This document shows positions 61,846 to 64,000 of a DNA stretch of 64,000 nt, one piece after another. Position numbers and translations under genes: made by a program. Position 1 is the first letter of the stretch; every line of letters begins with the position of its first letter. Source of the stretch: Cupriavidus campinensis (GTDB lineage Bacteria; Pseudomonadota; Gammaproteobacteria; Burkholderiales; Burkholderiaceae); NCBI RefSeq assembly GCF_905397395.1, contig NZ_CAJPVH010000012.1:1-64000 (forward strand), given 5' to 3'. A model generated the notes under the pieces. That model had not been told where the DNA came from. It searched no databases and worked only from the letters and a program-made list of their open reading frames with translations.

Positions 61846-62115
61846 GGGTGGGGGATTCCTTGTGATGTCGGACGCGGACGCCCGAAATTGCAATGTGGCG
61901 ACGGTTGCGCGCAGTTCTTACACGGCGCGGGCCGGCCGCGCGGGGCGGCTGCACGGGGCGTCTGCCGGTGCGGGCAGAACGGCGCACAAAACATGCCCGA
62001 GCGCGCCCGCGCCGTTGTCAGGCCCGCCTGCCCGCATTCGACGTTTCACGCCGCCATGAAGCATCGGCGGCGCGGCGTGACGCACACTGCATCCATTCGC
62101 CACGGAGCCGCCCCC

Positions 62116-63261
62116 ATGAACGTTGCCGATCCGATTGCCGCCGTCACCGATGCGGACCCCTATCCGTACTACCGGCACCTGGCCGCCACGCGGCCGTTTC
62201 ACCGCGATGCCGCGCTGGGCCTGTGGGTGGCGGCCAGCGCCGACACGGTGGCCGAGGTGCTCGCCCATCCTGACTGCCGGGTCCGCCCGACGGCCCAGCC
62301 GGTGCCGCCCGCGCTGGCCGGCACCCCGGCGGGCGACCTGTTCGGCCGGCTGGTGCGCATGACGGACGGGGCGCCTCATGCGGCGCTCAAGACCGTGGTC
62401 CTGCGGGCGATGGCGGGCATCGACCTCCCTGCCGCCCGCCTCCGCGTCCGCGCGCTGGCCGCGCACCTGCCGCGCGTGGAGGCGGACGACGCCCACGAGG
62501 CCAATCGCTGGATGTTCACGCTGCCCGTGCTCTGCGTGGCGGACCTGCTCGGGCTGCCGCTGGAGCGGGACGAAGCCGGCCATGTGTCCACACGGGTGGC
62601 CGGCTTCGTGGCGACGTTCGCGGCGGCCATGTCGCCGCTGGCCCGACCCGCCGATGTGGAGGCGGGCGCCGTGGCCGCGCAATGGCTGACGCGCTGGGCG
62701 GGGGAGAACGCAGCGCCGGGCGGATTGCTCGCGGCGATGGCGCAGGCCGCTGGCGAGGCCGACATCGACCCCGCCACGCTGCTGGCCAACGCCATCGGCC
62801 TGATGATCCAGGCCTGCGAGGCCACGGCCGGGCTGGTCGGCAATACGCTGGTGCGGCTGGGCCGGACTGGCGAAATGGGCGAAATGGGCGATGTGGGGGA
62901 TGTGGAGCAACTGGTCGCGGACGTCGCCCGCACCGATCCGCCAGTGCAGAACACGCGCCGCTTCCTGGCCGCAGACGCCACGCTGTGCGGCGAATCCCTG
63001 AAGACCGGCGATGCCGTGCTGGTGCTGCTGGCCGCCGCGTCGCATGACCCGGCAGCGCGGGCGGACCCGGCGGACCGGCCGTGGACCTTCGGCACCGGCC
63101 GCCACGGCTGCCCCGGCGACGCGCTGGCGCGTCTTCTGGCGGCGGTCACCGTCGACAGCCTGCTCCAGCGCGATGTGAACCCACGCCGCCTGCTGCGCGG
63201 CTTGCGCTATCGTCCATCCGTGAACGCGCGCATTCCGCTGTTCACACCATCCCACTATTAA
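62116..63261 (+). CDS. Short cytochrome P450-like protein
   Basis: 381 residues from ATG 62116. Heme loop FGTGRHGCPGD with Cys332 as thiolate ligand, K-helix-like DVARTDPPVQNTRRFLAAD, and I-helix region LMIQACEATAGLVGN. The invariant ExxR reads DVAR here (Asp269...Arg272). The I-helix lacks the usual acidic-Thr pair (EATAG instead of AGxET), so oxygen activation may be altered. A 9-base GAAATGGGC/GATGTGGGG repeat gives GEMGEMGDVGDVE before the K helix. Substrate unknown; followed at 14 bases by an ABM protein, likely co-transcribed. Confidence 0.85.
   Translation: MNVADPIAAVTDADPYPYYRHLAATRPFHRDAALGLWVAASADTVAEVLAHPDCRVRPTAQPVPPALAGTPAGDLFGRLVRMTDGAPHAALKTVVLRAMAGIDLPAARLRVRALAAHLPRVEADDAHEANRWMFTLPVLCVADLLGLPLERDEAGHVSTRVAGFVATFAAAMSPLARPADVEAGAVAAQWLTRWAGENAAPGGLLAAMAQAAGEADIDPATLLANAIGLMIQACEATAGLVGNTLVRLGRTGEMGEMGDVGDVEQLVADVARTDPPVQNTRRFLAADATLCGESLKTGDAVLVLLAAASHDPAARADPADRPWTFGTGRHGCPGDALARLLAAVTVDSLLQRDVNPRRLLRGLRYRPSVNARIPLFTPSHY
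62872..62908. repeat. 9-base simple repeat inside the P450-like gene
   Basis: GGCGAAATG twice, then GGCGATGTG and GGGGATGTG: four related units coding GEMGEMGDVGDV. In-frame copy changes would lengthen a surface loop. Confidence 0.75.
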
Positions 63262-63275
63262 GTAGAGGAGCCCCC

Positions 63276-63650
63276 ATGATTGCCGTGATCTTTGAAGTCG
63301 AACCCGCGCCGGGCCGCCAGGACGCCTACCTCGACATCGCCGCCCACCTCAAGCCGACCCTCGAGGCCATCGACGGCTTTATCTCGGTGGAGCGCTTCCA
63401 GAGCCTGACCACGCCCGGCAAGCTGCTGTCCCTCTCGTTCTTCCGTGATGAGGCGGCGGTCATCGCCTGGCGCAACACGCTCGACCACCGCCAGGCGCAG
63501 GCGGCCGGGCGCGGCGGCGTGTTCGCCAACTACCGGCTGCGCGTGGCCCAGGTGCTGCGCGACTACGGCCTGCACGAGCGTGACGAGGCGCCGGCGGACA
63601 GCCGGGCCGTGCACGCCGATGTGCCCAACGGTGTGTCCACCCCGCGCTAA
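63276..63650 (+). CDS. ABM-domain protein (antibiotic biosynthesis monooxygenase-like)
   Basis: 124 residues from ATG 63276, with GAGGAG upstream. MIAVIFEVEPAPGRQDAYLDIAAHLKPTLEAIDGFISVERFQSLTTPGKLLSLSFFRDEAAVIAWRNTLDHRQAQAAGR is a dimeric alpha+beta barrel of the ABM type. Such proteins are small oxygenases, heme-degrading or heme-binding proteins, or accessory factors. Placed between the P450-like gene and a permease with short gaps, so part of one operon. Confidence 0.88.
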   Translation: MIAVIFEVEPAPGRQDAYLDIAAHLKPTLEAIDGFISVERFQSLTTPGKLLSLSFFRDEAAVIAWRNTLDHRQAQAAGRGGVFANYRLRVAQVLRDYGLHERDEAPADSRAVHADVPNGVSTPR

Positions 63651-63662
63651 GGGAGCCTGTCG

Positions 63663-64000
63663 ATGTTCCACGTCGGTCCCGAATTCGCGTTTATCGGCCT
63701 GACCTTCCTGCTGGCCGGCTTCGTCAAGGGCGTGGTGGGCCTTGGCCTGCCGACCGTGGCGGTGGGCCTGCTCGGGCTGGTCATGCCGCCCGTGCAGGCC
63801 GCCGCGCTGCTGGTGGCGCCGTCCATGGTCACCAACGTCGTGCAGCTGTTCAGCGGCCCGCGCTTCGGCCAGCTGCTGCTGCGGCTGTGGCCGATGCTGG
63901 TCACCATCTGCGCCGGCACGTGGCTGTGCGCCGCGCTGGTGCCGGCCAGGATGATGGACCACGCCACCAACGCCCTCGGCGTGGCGCTGATCGTCTATGC
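63663..64000 (+). CDS. TauE/SafE family permease, N-terminal part
   Basis: Starts at ATG 63663 and runs off the window; 112 residues seen. MFHVGPEFAFIGLTFLLAGFVKGVVGLGLPTVAVGLLGLVMPPVQAAALLVAPSMVTNVVQLF is the first repeat of a TauE/SafE (DUF81) sulfite or organic-anion exporter, with the GxxxGxxG-type motif GFVKGVVGLGLP. Membrane protein with multiple helices. It follows the ABM gene by 12 bases. Confidence 0.88.
   Translation, partial: MFHVGPEFAFIGLTFLLAGFVKGVVGLGLPTVAVGLLGLVMPPVQAAALLVAPSMVTNVVQLFSGPRFGQLLLRLWPMLVTICAGTWLCAALVPARMMDHATNALGVALIVY

Overview
The window is GC-rich DNA with the gene content of a beta-proteobacterium of the Burkholderiaceae, most likely Cupriavidus or a close relative such as Ralstonia. 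Pointers are two Bug-type (tripartite tricarboxylate) binding proteins next to CaiB-type CoA transferases, six LysR regulators besides those of the core-like backbone, a NodT-type efflux lipoprotein, MipA/OmpV, DUF2917, and a Porin_4-like remnant. The genus is inferred, not proven.

Layout. 0-7.3 kb: a truncated membrane protein, a DUF3626 protein, then a tight four-gene signalling operon (membrane GAF hybrid kinase, CheR, stand-alone CheB domain, REC-kinase). 7.3-14.8 kb: small proteins, an alpha/beta hydrolase, a MipA porin-like protein, a two-helix ion-channel protein and a 1455-residue double histidine kinase. 14.8-21 kb: a tiny membrane peptide, a secreted DGAR-repeat protein, and a TetR(CerR)-controlled EmrAB-OprM-type tripartite drug pump with a perfect palindrome over its promoter. 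21-29.5 kb: MscS channel, phospholipase D lipoprotein, LysR/MFS pair, BamE-like lipoprotein, diguanylate cyclase, tRNA-Leu(CAG) and a strong terminator. 29.5-34.3 kb: dadA under a tandem glycine riboswitch, a PepSY/cytochrome b561 pair, LysR and ArsR regulators.

34.3-49 kb reads as an accessory segment: base composition is visibly less GC-rich, gene remnants occur (porin, carotenoid oxygenase, a HGGGLD-type peptide), and the centre is a divergent, LysR-centred catabolic set: caiB-ech-bug leftwards and MHS transporter-hydrolase-SDR-thioesterase rightwards. Its logic is uptake of an acid, CoA activation by CoA transfer, hydration and hydrolytic steps, and thioester release; the substrate is unknown. 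LysR/argC2 and LysR/quinone-reductase pairs follow. 49-52.4 kb holds a second bug-caiB module with its own divergent LysR.

52.3-57.7 kb holds a NarL-type response regulator preceded by five helically phased repeats, an unrecognised 313-residue protein and a 1021-residue autotransporter with nested palindromes in its leader. 58-61.9 kb is a paoABC-like molybdenum aldehyde oxidoreductase operon. The window ends in a short cytochrome P450-like gene, an ABM-type small protein and a truncated TauE/SafE permease.

Operators were found by eye as dyads between divergent genes; several fit the T-N11-A pattern of LysR proteins. No CRISPR array, intact transposase, integrase or rRNA was seen.
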